NCBI RefSeq assembly: GCF_024628725.1
Contig: NZ_CP102410.1
Coordinates: 620,001-684,000, forward strand
DNA from: Ruegeria sp. YS9
GTDB taxonomy: Bacteria; Pseudomonadota; Alphaproteobacteria; Rhodobacterales; Rhodobacteraceae
DNA length: 64,000 nt
Reading direction: 5' to 3'
Position 1 is the stretch's first letter, and every line of letters begins with the position of its first letter. The notes below the pieces were generated by a model. That model searched no databases, was not told the DNA's origin, and saw only the letters and a program-made list of their open reading frames with translations. Position numbers and translations under genes: made by a program. This document shows positions 10,001 through 19,170 of this stretch, piece by piece.

Positions 10001-11031
10001 GTGCGTGCCTCTTTCAGCGAAATGGGTTGGCCGGTACGGATGCTTTCATCAGCGGCCAGGCAGATGGCCAGCGATTGCACCGCGTCGTTCATGTGGCGGG
10101 ACAGATCGATATCTTCGGCGATGGCGCGCAGCATATAGGCTTGCTCGGCGTCACAGAGTTGCTGATGGCCGGGTTCATCGGGCAGGTCGATCGTCTGATC
10201 ACCTTCGGGGCGGTGAACTAGAAGACCGCCGACCTTAGTGTGACCGTCGATATCGGCCGATGCGCCCTTGTTCCCATCAGTGATCGAGACCGAGCCGTTG
10301 GGTGAGATGATATCTTTCACGAAGAACGCGGTTTCGGACATCATCGGGCCCCAGCCGGCCTCGTACCAGCCGATTGAGCCGTCTTCGAAGATCACCTGGA
10401 ACTGGCCGTAGTTATACATGTCTTCGGCAATCTCATCACTCAGGCGCAGGCCCATACCATGCACGCGGACGGGATCGGAATCGGTGATCTGGCACATCAC
10501 ATCGACGTAATGCACGCCGCAATCGACGATAGGGGACGTCGTCTGCATCAAGGCCTTGTGCGTTTCCCATTCGGCCCCGCTGCTTTGCTGGTTCAGGTTC
10601 AGACGGAAGACATACGGCCCGCCGAGTTCGCGCGCCTCCGCGATCAGGCGCATCCATGACGGGTGGTGCCGCAGAATATATCCGATCACCAGTTTCCGGC
10701 CGGTTTCCACTGCTTTTGCGACCACGCGTCTGGCGTCCGCAACCGTCGTGGCCAGTGGCTTTTCAACAAAGACATGCGCTCTTGCTTCCATTGCGGCGCA
10801 GGCGAAGTCTGCGTGGCTGTCGGAATAGGTTGCGACGACGACCAGATCGGGGTTTGTCTCGGCCAGTGCCGCCTGAAAATCCGTATAGGCCGGATAGCCT
10901 GACAGGTCGGGATGGTCCACTCGACCAGATCGGTTGACCAGTCCCACGATCCGTGCGTCGGGGTGACGATGATGGGCCAAGGCATGGCTCAGACCCATGT
11001 TGCCAAGACCAGCGATCAGAACCCGGGTCAT
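9997..11031 (-). CDS. Gfo/Idh/MocA-family oxidoreductase
   Basis: A 344-residue NAD(P)-dependent sugar dehydrogenase-like protein. The Rossmann motif GLGNMGLSHA is at about 8-17 and the family motif EKPLATTVADA near 93-103. The C-terminal substrate domain contains VDCGVHYVDVM (about 180), whose Asp/His are the usual catalytic residues. It lies inside the amino-sugar importer operon, overlapping the permease and ATPase genes by 4 bp each. Standard MurNAc or GlcNAc breakdown needs no such enzyme, so it may oxidise, epimerise or deglycosylate the imported sugar, for example by glycoside hydrolysis through transient oxidation. Substrate unknown. Confidence 0.88.
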
Positions 11032-11867
11032 TTGACAGCTCCTGAGGTGATACCGCGGATCAGCTGGCGCGAGAAGATCACGTAGAGCACCAGAACCGGC
11101 AGGATCGCCATGCTGAGTGCGGACAGAACCGCGTTCCAGTCGGTGACAAACTGGCCGATGAAGACCTGACTGCCCAGCGTCAGGGTTTTGGTCTCTTCCG
11201 CGGGCGCCAAGATCAGCGGGAACCAGAGATCGTTCCAGATCGGGATCATGTTGAACACGGCGACGGTCGCCATGGCGGGCCGGACCAGAGGCAGCACCAA
11301 CCGAAAAAAGATCGTGTATTCCGAAAGCCCATCGATGCGCCCCGCATTCTTCAGGTCATCACTGACCTGGCGCATGAACTCGGACAGGATGAACACGGCC
11401 AACGGCAAGCCCTGAGCCGTGTAGACGAAGATCAGGGCCCAAAGCGTGTTCACAAGCCCCGTGGCGACCATCATCTCCAGGATCGCCACTGTGCCGATGC
11501 GGATCGGGATCATGATCCCAAGTGCCAGATAGAGCCCCATCAACATGTTGCCCTTGAACCGGTATTCGCTGAGGGCAAAGGCCGCCATGGCACCGAACAG
11601 CAGGATAAAGGTCAGTGAAACCACGGTGACGATCAGCGAGTTCTGAAAGTAGAGAAAGAAATCCCCCTGCTTCATCACCGTCTGGTAGCCGATCAGGGAA
11701 AAGCTTTCGGCATCAGGCAAGGCAAGCGGTTCGCGAAAGATGGCACGGCGCGTTTTGAAGCTGTTGATGATGATCACGAAAACCGGGAACAGGGCGATCA
11801 GAGTGTAAAGGATCAACGCTCCATGCATTGCGGCGGTATTCAGCGGATTCGTGCGCGCTTTGTTCAT
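11028..11867 (-). CDS. sugar ABC transporter permease (MalG type)
   Basis: A 279-residue inner-membrane permease of the CUT1 family, started at the ATG at 11867 (MNKARTNPLNTAAMHG) with GAGGGCT just upstream. A longer open frame reaches into the preceding permease and is unlikely. About six membrane segments are seen, beginning ALILYTLIALFPVFVIII (about 15-32). The EAA-loop equivalent is LKNAGRIDGLSEYTIFFRLVLPL near 190-212, which docks the ATPase. It pairs with the MalF-type permease directly upstream. Confidence 0.9.
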   Translation of the reverse strand: MNKARTNPLNTAAMHGALILYTLIALFPVFVIIINSFKTRRAIFREPLALPDAESFSLIGYQTVMKQGDFFLYFQNSLIVTVVSLTFILLFGAMAAFALSEYRFKGNMLMGLYLALGIMIPIRIGTVAILEMMVATGLVNTLWALIFVYTAQGLPLAVFILSEFMRQVSDDLKNAGRIDGLSEYTIFFRLVLPLVRPAMATVAVFNMIPIWNDLWFPLILAPAEETKTLTLGSQVFIGQFVTDWNAVLSALSMAILPVLVLYVIFSRQLIRGITSGAVK

Positions 11868-11877
11868 TGTAGAGCCC

Positions 11878-12792
11878 TCACAGCTGATACCGGCGCATCC
11901 GGGTCTGGATGCCGAAAAGGTAAATGCAAACACCTACAAGGATGATGGCGAACATCGCACCGGCAATGGCGGACCCCATGTACGGATCACCCAATTGCAG
12001 TTGGAAGCCGAAGAATGTGCGGTACATGAAAGTGCCCAGGATGTCGGTCGAAAAATCCGGTCCCGCCAGCGCGCCCTGAGAGACATAGATCAGATCGAAT
12101 GCGTTGAAATTGCCCACGAATGTGAGGATCGAGATGATCCCGATCGAGGGCAGGATCAGCGGCAGTTTTATTTTCCAGAAAGCCGAAGCTCCTGTGATCC
12201 CGTCAATCTCGCCGGCTTCAAGAATTTCTTCAGGGATCGACAGCAGGGCCGCATAGATCAGCATCATCGGGATGCCGACGAATTGCCAGACCGAGACAAG
12301 CGCCAGAGTCGTCAGCGCGTATTCTTCCTTGCCCAGCCACGGAGCAAACAGGGATTTCAGGCCAACAGCGTCCAGCATCGAGGGCGCAATCCCCCAAAGC
12401 GGAGACAGGATCAGTTTCCAGGCAAAACCCACAATCACGAAGCTCAGGATCGTCGGAATGAAAATGGCCGACCGGTACAGTGCGGCAAAGCGCAGCCTCG
12501 GGTGTGACAGGATCGCGGCCAGGGCGATTCCGATGGGATTCTGCACCAGCATGTGGATCAGGAAGAACCAGAAGTTGTTGCCCAGCGCATTCCAGAATTG
12601 CTCGGACCACAGCGGATCAAAGAACAAGGTTCGGAAATTCTCCAACCCCACATACACACGCGCCTGATCGACTTCGGTGAACAGCGCAAGGCGGAGCGTG
12701 TTGAACAAGGGCAGGATCATCACCGCCGTGTAGACCAGCACCGCAGGTGCAAGGAAAACAGCGATGTGCCAGCGTATGCGGCGCGTCTGCAT
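11878..12792 (-). CDS. sugar ABC transporter permease (MalF type)
   Basis: A 304-residue CUT1 permease with six predicted membrane helices, the first at about 11-31 (VFLAPAVLVYTAVMILPLF). The EAA loop EAGEIDGITGASAFWKIKLPLILPS is near 200-224. It heterodimerises with the MalG-type permease 10 bp downstream. The binding-protein gene lies 67 bp upstream; that gap holds no obvious strong hairpin. The cluster context (murQ, nagA, deaminase, kinase) suggests an amino-sugar substrate. Confidence 0.9.
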   Translation of the reverse strand: MQTRRIRWHIAVFLAPAVLVYTAVMILPLFNTLRLALFTEVDQARVYVGLENFRTLFFDPLWSEQFWNALGNNFWFFLIHMLVQNPIGIALAAILSHPRLRFAALYRSAIFIPTILSFVIVGFAWKLILSPLWGIAPSMLDAVGLKSLFAPWLGKEEYALTTLALVSVWQFVGIPMMLIYAALLSIPEEILEAGEIDGITGASAFWKIKLPLILPSIGIISILTFVGNFNAFDLIYVSQGALAGPDFSTDILGTFMYRTFFGFQLQLGDPYMGSAIAGAMFAIILVGVCIYLFGIQTRMRRYQL

Positions 12793-12859
12793 GGGATTCT
12801 CCGAGGAAAAGTGCCGGGCGCGGCGCGATGGGCCGCACCCGGAGTGAGTGGTTCAGGTG

Positions 12860-14110
12860 TTACTGATGCGGTGCGTACCAGCTGGCCAAACCATCTTGCA
12901 GTTTCTTGCCCAAAGCCTCGGGGCTTTCGGTGCCCTTGATGGCTGCAACGGATGCACCCCAGGTCTCGTTTTCAAGATTGGGTGTGCCGCGTGACAGGAT
13001 CTGATAGGTCGAACGGATGGTGCTCTCGCACTCATCCCGCCACCCGACGATTTCCTTGGCAAGGGGATCTTCCAATTCAACCGGAGTGTTGGAAAGAGGG
13101 AAGAAACCGGGAACCGCATTGCCGAAGATGCTGGCGAATTCCGGGCTTGCAACCCAGGCCAGGAACGTACGGGCAGCCTCCTGGTTTTCGCTGGCAGCGT
13201 TCAGGCCGATGCCGATATCGGTATGGTCCGAGATATAGCAGGTGTCACCGGCATTCTGGACCGGCGGCTTGAAGGCACCCATCTCAAAATCAGCCTGCGT
13301 GTTGAAACCTGCAATCTCCCAGCTGCCCGCCGGGTAAATTGCAGCGCGGCCCAATGTGAACAGGTTCTGGCTGTCGGGATAGGTCTGCGCCTCGTATCCG
13401 TCACCCAGATAATCGGCCCATTTCGCCAAAGTGGCAAAGGGCGCGACCCACTGAGGGTCGGTCAGTTTCTGTTCGCCTTTGATCAGAGCCAGACGGCCTT
13501 CTTCACCTTTCCAGTAGTTCGGGCCGATGTTGTTGTAACCCATCGTTGCGGCTTCCCACTGGTCATTGGTGCCCATCGCCATCGGTATATAGGTGCCGTC
13601 TTCCTTGATCTTGTCCAACACTTCAAAGAATTCCGCCTCGGTGGTCGGAACCTCCAGACCCAATTCGTTGAACGCATCCTTGTTGTAGATGAAACCGTGG
13701 ATCACCGATGCCATCGGAACACAAAAGCTGGCCGACCCGTCGTCTGTCTGCCACGCGGATTTGGCAACGTCCGAGAAGTTGTTCATCGCATCCAGATCGG
13801 ACAGGTCGGTCAGATGGCCCGCTTCGTAAAGCGCCAGAGAAGCATCGAACGGGCGGCAGGTGATCAGATCACCGGCGGATCCGGCTTCCAGCTTCGAGTT
13901 CAGAACCGCGTTGTACTCCGCCGGGGCTGAAGGCGAGAAAACAACTTTGATACCTGGATTGGCCGCCTCGAATGCAGGGATGATCTTTTCCTGCCAGAGA
14001 GCGAGGTCATCGTTGCGCCAGCTTTCGATTGTCAGCGTAGCATCTTGCGCATAGGCACTTGTGACCAGCGCCGTGCTCAACAGAGCCAGGCTCAGAACTT
14101 TGCGTTTCAT
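12860..14110 (-). CDS. extracellular sugar-binding protein of the ABC importer
   Basis: A 416-residue family 1 solute-binding protein with a signal peptide (MKRKVLSLALLSTALVTSAYA, cleavage near 21). The mature start DATLTIESWRNDDLALWQEKIIPAFEAANPGIKV is typical of CUT1 binding proteins. It would capture the sugar in the periplasm and deliver it to the two downstream permeases. Its ATG overlaps the murQ stop (ATGA). It is related to binding proteins for disaccharides and amino sugars; the neighbours point to N-acetylmuramate, N-acetylglucosamine or a chito-oligosaccharide. The ligand is not readable from sequence. Confidence 0.9.
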   Translation of the reverse strand: MKRKVLSLALLSTALVTSAYAQDATLTIESWRNDDLALWQEKIIPAFEAANPGIKVVFSPSAPAEYNAVLNSKLEAGSAGDLITCRPFDASLALYEAGHLTDLSDLDAMNNFSDVAKSAWQTDDGSASFCVPMASVIHGFIYNKDAFNELGLEVPTTEAEFFEVLDKIKEDGTYIPMAMGTNDQWEAATMGYNNIGPNYWKGEEGRLALIKGEQKLTDPQWVAPFATLAKWADYLGDGYEAQTYPDSQNLFTLGRAAIYPAGSWEIAGFNTQADFEMGAFKPPVQNAGDTCYISDHTDIGIGLNAASENQEAARTFLAWVASPEFASIFGNAVPGFFPLSNTPVELEDPLAKEIVGWRDECESTIRSTYQILSRGTPNLENETWGASVAAIKGTESPEALGKKLQDGLASWYAPHQ

Positions 14111-15030
14111 TTGGTTTCTCCCAGGTTGCTATGTTCGTTTTCTTCATTCAGTCGGTTCATCGCATGACGCAGACGGCCATTCGTTTCAGCCAGTCGCTTT
14201 TGTGCATCCTCTGCCGATACGGCACCTGCGGCGACAAGTGCCGCGCATTTCAGGTTCCCATCCGCGGCCCTCAGGGCATCATCGGCACGTTCAGGTGATA
14301 CGCCGGTTAGCTGGCAAACGATTCCGTTGGCGCGCGCGCGCAATTTGTCATTGTCCGCCCGCAGATTGATCATCATACCGTCCTGAATATGCCCAAGTTC
14401 GATGGCCATCAGCGTCGACAACGTATTGAGGGCTATTTTCTGCGCAGTGCCGGCCCCCATCCGGGTTGAGCCCGAGATCAACTCCGGAGGGGTCGCAAGC
14501 AGAACGGCATGGTCCGCCAGTTGCAACAATTGCGAGCCCGCGTTGTTTGCAATCCCGATCACGGGCGTCCCCCTGTCGCGCGCCAGTTTTGCGGCGGCGA
14601 CGGTATATGGCGTGGTGCCGCTGGCCGAGACCGCGATGAGCGTATCGTTGGCAACCATATCCGACACCTCTTGCGCCAGCCCATCAACAGCGTCCTCTAC
14701 ATCCCCCGGCATGTCTGCCGTGGTCGGCATTCCACCTGCCATGTGAATGCGGATCTGCTGCGACGGAATTGAGAACGTTCCGCCAAGCTCCAGCGCGTCC
14801 GAGGCCGCCATGAGGCCGGAAGACCCCGCCGCAAGATACCGAAGCGTGCCGCCCGACCGGATCGTTTGGGCCATGGCCGTCGCCCCGCTGCAAATCGGGC
14901 CAAGCGCATCAAGCACTGCCGTCGCCGCTGATACCTGCGACCGCGCCAGCAGGCCGGCCACCTCTGCCAGCGGACGGGTATCAAGCCCATGCGCATCCTG
15001 ATGCAATTGTTCTGTCGCCGGCGTAATCAA
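14107..15030 (-). CDS. murQ: N-acetylmuramic acid 6-phosphate etherase
   Basis: A cytoplasmic enzyme of about 307 residues that cleaves the lactyl ether of MurNAc-6-phosphate to GlcNAc-6-phosphate and D-lactate. The MurQ/SIS signatures are present: ITPATEQLHQDAHGLDTRPL at the start, AAGSSGLMAASDALELGGTF (about 65-85) and SGSTRMGAGTAQKIALNTLSTL (about 190-211). I place the start at the TTG at 15030, with GGGGGAG 5-6 bases upstream; a TTG at 15045 is an alternative. It heads the leftward importer operon and faces the sugar kinase operon across a region with phased GGTA repeats. Its product would enter the NagA/deaminase path encoded divergently. Confidence 0.93.
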   Translation of the reverse strand: MITPATEQLHQDAHGLDTRPLAEVAGLLARSQVSAATAVLDALGPICSGATAMAQTIRSGGTLRYLAAGSSGLMAASDALELGGTFSIPSQQIRIHMAGGMPTTADMPGDVEDAVDGLAQEVSDMVANDTLIAVSASGTTPYTVAAAKLARDRGTPVIGIANNAGSQLLQLADHAVLLATPPELISGSTRMGAGTAQKIALNTLSTLMAIELGHIQDGMMINLRADNDKLRARANGIVCQLTGVSPERADDALRAADGNLKCAALVAAGAVSAEDAQKRLAETNGRLRHAMNRLNEENEHSNLGETK

Positions 15031-15060
15031 GTGATTCTCCCCCAAGAACTCTCGATATCA

Positions 15061-15086
15061 TACCTTTTAAATACCATTAGTCTACC
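15061..15086 (-). promoter_or_regulatory. array of three GGTA repeats at 11-bp spacing, murQ side
   Basis: On the plus strand TACC occurs at 15061, 15072 and 15083, exactly 11 bp apart. Read on the minus strand this is three direct GGTA boxes pointing toward murQ. AT-rich spacers separate them (for example GGTATTTAAAA). It mirrors the array beside the kinase start. It is a likely operator for a regulator binding one face of the helix, perhaps the GntR protein encoded nearby. Confidence 0.5.
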
Positions 15087-15168
15087 ATTTATTTTTTCTC
15101 ATAATTTTGGCCATTATAGCATAATATTCGCCACTTTGGTCACAATTAGGACTTCAAAACGCATAAAA

Positions 15169-15194
15169 GGTATTATAAAGGTCTTTATATGGTA
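15169..15194 (+). promoter_or_regulatory. array of three GGTA/GGTC repeats at 11-bp spacing, kinase side
   Basis: GGTA, GGTC and GGTA begin at 15169, 15180 and 15191, exactly 11 bp apart, with AT-rich spacers. The last box overlaps the start codon of the kinase gene (ATGGTA). Together with the inverted counterpart at 15061-15086 it frames the divergent promoter region. A protein bound here would also cover the kinase ribosome-binding region. Confidence 0.5.
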
Positions 15195-16076
15195 AAGTCA
15201 TCAAAACCCATGTTCCTGGCCGCCGACGGGGGTGGAACGCGCTGCCGCGTCGCCGCTTTTGTTGATGGCGAAACACACCGGGTCGAAGTCGGCGCGGCAA
15301 ACGTGTCCACGGATTTCGAGGCCGCCTGCATCGAACTGCGGCACGGCCTGGAAGCTCTGGCTGTTCAGACGGGCCGTTCGCCCGAGGAGCTTGCGCAAGC
15401 GCCGGCCTATCTGGGCCTGGCCGGGATAACAGGTGATGCGATTGCCCGGAAGCTTGCGGCGGCATTGCCATTTCGGCACGTCCGGATCGAAGATGATCGC
15501 GCAGCAGCTTTGCGCGGCGCATTGGGGGGCAATGACGGGTTTGTCGCACATTGCGGCACCGGTTCCTTTGTTGCAATGCAAAGGGGTGGCACGATGAAGT
15601 TTGCCGGCGGATGGGGCCCTGTTCTGGGCGATCAGGCTTCCGCGCAATGGGTTGGCAAACGGGCGCTGGCCAAGACGCTGGAACACACGGATGGTATGAC
15701 CGGCCCTTCAGCATTGGCGCGGGATCTGCTGTCTCGATTCGGCGATGCCGCAGGAATTGTACGGGCCGCCGCTGACATGACGCCATCTGACTTTGGCGCC
15801 CTCGCCCCGCTTGTGACCGAGCTTTCCAATCGCGGGGACGACTTGGCCAGATCCATCCTTCGGGACGGTGCGGACTATCTGATCGACGTGATGAAGAAAA
15901 TGGGCTGGAACGTTGACCTGCCCGTTTGTCTGACCGGGGGCATCGGCCCCCTTTATGCGCCATACCTGCCTGCGGACATGCAATCCGCTCTGGTCCAGCC
16001 TGCGGGCGATCCACTGTCCGGCGCACTTGCATTGGCACAGGCCTATCTGGAGGAAATCGAACATGAACATAGCTGA
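15189..16076 (+). CDS. BadF/BadG-type N-acetylhexosamine kinase
   Basis: A 295-residue ASKHA-fold kinase of the BadF/BadG/BcrA/BcrD family. This group includes eukaryotic-type GlcNAc kinase and the bacterial MurNAc/GlcNAc kinase MurK. The phosphate-1 loop is MFLAADGGGTRCRVAAF (about 8-24), CGTGSFV is near 120 and TGGIGPLYAPYLP near 255. It probably phosphorylates imported MurNAc and/or GlcNAc at C6, giving the substrates of MurQ and NagA. An importer that is not a PTS requires such a kinase, which fits the context. The gene heads the rightward operon and overlaps the GntR gene by 14 bp. Confidence 0.85.
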   Translation: MVKSSKPMFLAADGGGTRCRVAAFVDGETHRVEVGAANVSTDFEAACIELRHGLEALAVQTGRSPEELAQAPAYLGLAGITGDAIARKLAAALPFRHVRIEDDRAAALRGALGGNDGFVAHCGTGSFVAMQRGGTMKFAGGWGPVLGDQASAQWVGKRALAKTLEHTDGMTGPSALARDLLSRFGDAAGIVRAAADMTPSDFGALAPLVTELSNRGDDLARSILRDGADYLIDVMKKMGWNVDLPVCLTGGIGPLYAPYLPADMQSALVQPAGDPLSGALALAQAYLEEIEHEHS

Positions 16077-16818
16077 TTTCCTGCGGCCCGAAGGATGGTT
16101 GGGGCAAAGCTCGGGCCCGCGCTATGTACAGCTCCGTCAGCGCCTCGAACAAGGGATCAAGGACGGTATCCTGCCCCCCAACAGTTCGCTGCCCCCCGAA
16201 AGAGAAATCGCCGAGATCACCGACCTGTCGCGTGTGACTGTGCGCAAGGCCATTCATGAATTGGTGCGCAAAGGTGCAATCGAACAACGGCAGGGGTCTG
16301 GGTCTTTTGTTCGCGAACCCGTGGCGAAGGTTGAACAGTCGCTGTCCCATCTGACGTCTTTCACCGAAGACATGGAGCGGCGCGGGCTCAAGACGACCTC
16401 GACTTGGCTGGAACGTGGGGTGTTCCTGCCATCTCCGGAAGAAATGATGGCATTGGGCTTGTCGGCAAATGAACAGGTCGCACGTATCTACCGCCTGCGA
16501 GAGGCAGGAGGACGCCCGATGGCGTTGGAAAAAGCGGCCCTTCCGCTGGATATCCTGCCGAACCCCACCGAAGTGACGGGGTCGCTTTACTCTGTTCTTG
16601 AACAATCTGGCCTGCGACCGGTGCGCGCGATCCAGAAAATCTCGGCCATCAACCTAGAACCACCCGAGGCAGAGCTTCTGGATGTTGCGGAAGGTACGGC
16701 CGGGCTTCGGATTCAACGCACTTCGTATCTGCAAAGCGGGCGGGTCGCTGAATTGACCCGCTCGATCTACCGCGGTGATGCCTATGACTTCGTGGCTGAG
16801 CTGCGCCTGTCAAATTGA
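16063..16818 (+). CDS. GntR-family (HutC/UTRA) transcriptional regulator
   Basis: A 251-residue regulator started at the ATG at 16063 (MNIADFLRPEGW), inside the end of the kinase gene. A winged helix-turn-helix occupies about 20-85, with LPPEREIAEITDLSRVTVRKAIHELV and the wing KGAIEQRQGSGSFV. A UTRA effector domain follows at about 100-245. NagR/DasR-type members of this family sense GlcNAc-6-P or GlcN-6-P and bind sites with GGTC/GGTA half-boxes, so the GGTA arrays at 15061-15194 are its best candidate operators. It would then control both divergent operons. Confidence 0.9.
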   Translation: MNIADFLRPEGWLGQSSGPRYVQLRQRLEQGIKDGILPPNSSLPPEREIAEITDLSRVTVRKAIHELVRKGAIEQRQGSGSFVREPVAKVEQSLSHLTSFTEDMERRGLKTTSTWLERGVFLPSPEEMMALGLSANEQVARIYRLREAGGRPMALEKAALPLDILPNPTEVTGSLYSVLEQSGLRPVRAIQKISAINLEPPEAELLDVAEGTAGLRIQRTSYLQSGRVAELTRSIYRGDAYDFVAELRLSN

Positions 16819-16830
16819 AAGCCTGGGAAA

Positions 16831-17859
16831 ATGTCTGACACAACCACTCAAATGCGGCGCGAGATCGACGAGATTCCCGACGCCGTCGACCGCCTTCTGA
16901 CCGAGGGCGCGGAATTGATCGCGCAAACCGCCACTGAGATCCGGGCCCGTGACCCGCGGTTCCTGATTTCGGTTGCGCGCGGATCCTCGGATCACGCCTG
17001 CAGCTTTCTGAAATACGCCTCGGAACTGCTGCTTGGTTTGCCGATGGCTTCGGTCGGACCGTCGGTAAAATCCATCTACGGTGTCGACATGCGCTGCGAG
17101 GATGCCATCTGCATCTCTGTCTCACAATCCGGTCAGAGTCCCGATATCGTGCAACTCACGCAGTCGCTCACATCCGGCGGGGCTTACTCGGTTGCGATCA
17201 CGAACAACCCTGCCTCTGCCCTGGCCGAGGCGGCTGCGGCAACACTGCCCATTCACGCGGGCCCCGAACTGAGCGTGGCGGCGACAAAGACATTCGTGAC
17301 GTCTCTGGTCGCCGGGTTGTGGCTGATTGCGCAGGTGAAGCGCGATGATCTTTTGTTACGCGCAATCCATGGTCTGCCCGAAAGCTTGTCGACCGCAATC
17401 GCCTGCGACTGGAGCGCCGTGGCAGACGCGGTTGATGGTCGCTCTTTGTTTACTTTGGGGCGCGGCCTGTCTTTGGCCATTTCCAACGAAGCCGCGTTGA
17501 AATTCAAGGAAACCTGCCAGATCCACGCAGAAAGCTATTCGGCGGCCGAGGTTCTGCACGGCCCGGTTTCCATCGTGGATCAGGGCTTTCCCGTGCTTGC
17601 TTTGTCGTCCGGGGATGCAGCAGAGGACAATCTGGCCGAAGTTGCAGACGCACTTGCGTCCAAAGGCGCTGTGGTTTTCGCCACAACCGGCCGCGTGAAA
17701 CACGCGACAGAACTGCCGCATGTCCGGACGTCTCATTGGATGACGGACCCGATACCGACAATTGCGTCGTTTTATGGAATGGTGGAGAAGGTGGCCACAC
17801 AACGAGGGATCAACCCGGACACACCACGCCATCTGAAAAAAGTGACGGAAACGGTATGA
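16831..17859 (+). CDS. SIS-domain glucosamine-6-phosphate deaminase (NagB-II type)
   Basis: A 342-residue protein with two SIS domains (about 35-165 and 200-330) and no glutaminase domain. It resembles the isomerase half of GlmS and NagB-II deaminases. Motifs include SVARGSSDHACSFLKY (about 48-63), SVSQSGQSPDIVQ (about 92-104) and AVTKTF-like AATKTFVTSLVAG (about 150). It would turn glucosamine-6-phosphate from NagA into fructose-6-phosphate and ammonia. The ATGA overlap with nagA supports this step. AgaS-type tagatose/galactosamine activity is a less likely alternative. Confidence 0.87.
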   Translation: MSDTTTQMRREIDEIPDAVDRLLTEGAELIAQTATEIRARDPRFLISVARGSSDHACSFLKYASELLLGLPMASVGPSVKSIYGVDMRCEDAICISVSQSGQSPDIVQLTQSLTSGGAYSVAITNNPASALAEAAAATLPIHAGPELSVAATKTFVTSLVAGLWLIAQVKRDDLLLRAIHGLPESLSTAIACDWSAVADAVDGRSLFTLGRGLSLAISNEAALKFKETCQIHAESYSAAEVLHGPVSIVDQGFPVLALSSGDAAEDNLAEVADALASKGAVVFATTGRVKHATELPHVRTSHWMTDPIPTIASFYGMVEKVATQRGINPDTPRHLKKVTETV

Positions 17860-18989
17860 CCAGTTCTACCATCACCTTTGCCGGCGGCCCGATCTTCGAT
17901 GGCACTGAATTGCGTGACGGATATGCCGCACGGTTCAGAAACGGTGTGCTGGATGCGTTGGTCCCCTTGGATCAGATCGCGCAGGACGACCAGATCGAGG
18001 ACCTGCATGGCGACATCCTCAGCCCCGGCTATGCTGATTTGCAGGTGAACGGCGGCGGGGGCGTGATGTTCAACGATGATCCATCGGTTCACACGCTGAC
18101 CCAAATCGCCCGTGCTCATCGCGCGCTGGGTGCCACTCGCATCCTGCCAACCCTGATCACGGACACGGCCGAGAAAACCCGGGCCGCGATTGATGCCGCC
18201 ATCAAGGCCGTTCAGACGGGTGTTTCCGGTATTGCGGGCCTGCATCTGGAAGGTCCGCACCTGTCTGAGCGGCGCAAGGGCGCACATGATGCCGCCTTCA
18301 TCCGCCCGATGCAGCAAACCAATCTGGAAATTCTGATCGACGCTGCAAAACACCTGCCTGCTTTGATGGTCACGCTGGCCCCCGAAAGCACAACCCTGCA
18401 ACAGGTTGAAGCACTGAAGCGCGCGGGGGTGATTGTTTCTCTGGGGCATACGGACGCGCCTTTTGAGACCTGCCTGGCGTTCTCAAAGGCCGGGGCGCAG
18501 TGCGCAACGCATTTGTTCAATGCGATGAGCCAGCTTGGCAGCCGTGAACCGGGACTGGTCGGCGCGGCGCTATCCTGCGGATCGCTATCGGCGGGTTTGA
18601 TCGCGGATGGTATCCACGTTCATCCCGATACGATGCGGATTGCCTGGGCTGCCAAGCGCGGACCAGGGCGGATTTTCCTTGTCAGCGATGCGATGGCGGT
18701 CGCCGGCACGTCACTGACGGAATTTCAGTTGGAAGGACGCCGCATCCGGCGGGAAAACGGCAGGCTGACGTTAGAGGATGGCACTCTGGCCGGGGCCGAC
18801 TTGTGCCTGACAAGCGCGGTGCGGGTTCTGACGGAACAAGCCGGGATCCCCTTTCAGGATGCACTCGCCGCAGCAACAAGCGTTCCGCTCGGGATGATTT
18901 CCGGGAAAAGCAAAGGACTGAAACCAGACCTGTCGCAGATGATACGGATTGCCCCGAATCTGTCCCGGGTCAGACCGGTGCGACCCTGA
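17856..18989 (+). CDS. nagA: N-acetylglucosamine-6-phosphate deacetylase
   Basis: A 377-residue amidohydrolase removing acetate from GlcNAc-6-phosphate. Recognised by GYADLQVNGGGGVMFND near 55-71, GLHLEGPHLSERRKGAH (about 127-143, metal Glu), VSLGHTDAPFE (about 190), THLFNAMSQLG (about 215, metal His) and LVSDAMAVAGT (about 270, catalytic Asp). The start at 17856 overlaps the preceding deaminase stop by ATGA; a longer in-frame ORF from 17736 lies inside that gene and is rejected. It is the last gene of the rightward amino-sugar operon. Length is normal for NagA. Confidence 0.94.
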   Translation: MTSSTITFAGGPIFDGTELRDGYAARFRNGVLDALVPLDQIAQDDQIEDLHGDILSPGYADLQVNGGGGVMFNDDPSVHTLTQIARAHRALGATRILPTLITDTAEKTRAAIDAAIKAVQTGVSGIAGLHLEGPHLSERRKGAHDAAFIRPMQQTNLEILIDAAKHLPALMVTLAPESTTLQQVEALKRAGVIVSLGHTDAPFETCLAFSKAGAQCATHLFNAMSQLGSREPGLVGAALSCGSLSAGLIADGIHVHPDTMRIAWAAKRGPGRIFLVSDAMAVAGTSLTEFQLEGRRIRRENGRLTLEDGTLAGADLCLTSAVRVLTEQAGIPFQDALAAATSVPLGMISGKSKGLKPDLSQMIRIAPNLSRVRPVRP

Positions 18990-19016
18990 CCCAAACCTCG
19001 TTGATCCGACTGGCTG

Positions 19017-19051
19017 CGCAGCGCGTGCGATGACAACGCTGCGTGCGTTTT
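19017..19051 (+). terminator. possible terminator after the nagA operon
   Basis: CGCAGCG (19017-19023) and CGCTGCG (19037-19043) form a 7-bp stem with a 13-base loop. TGCGTTTTCT follows. The T run is short and is separated from the stem by four bases, so this is a weak Rho-independent terminator candidate. Confidence 0.35.
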
Positions 19052-19170
19052 CTGACGGCCAAATTCTGATTTTTCAAATCTTCGCGAATAGAGCTGTCGC
19101 CTTTTTGCGGGTGGTCCGCATCGATCCTTCGGCGCATATTTCAGGCATATGACATTTTTCAGGAGCATGC

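Noticed and set aside
15154..16605. 483-codon open frame on the minus strand
   Set aside because: It lies antisense to the sugar kinase and GntR genes, both of which have clear domains. Its translation is Arg/Pro/His-rich with no family resemblance.
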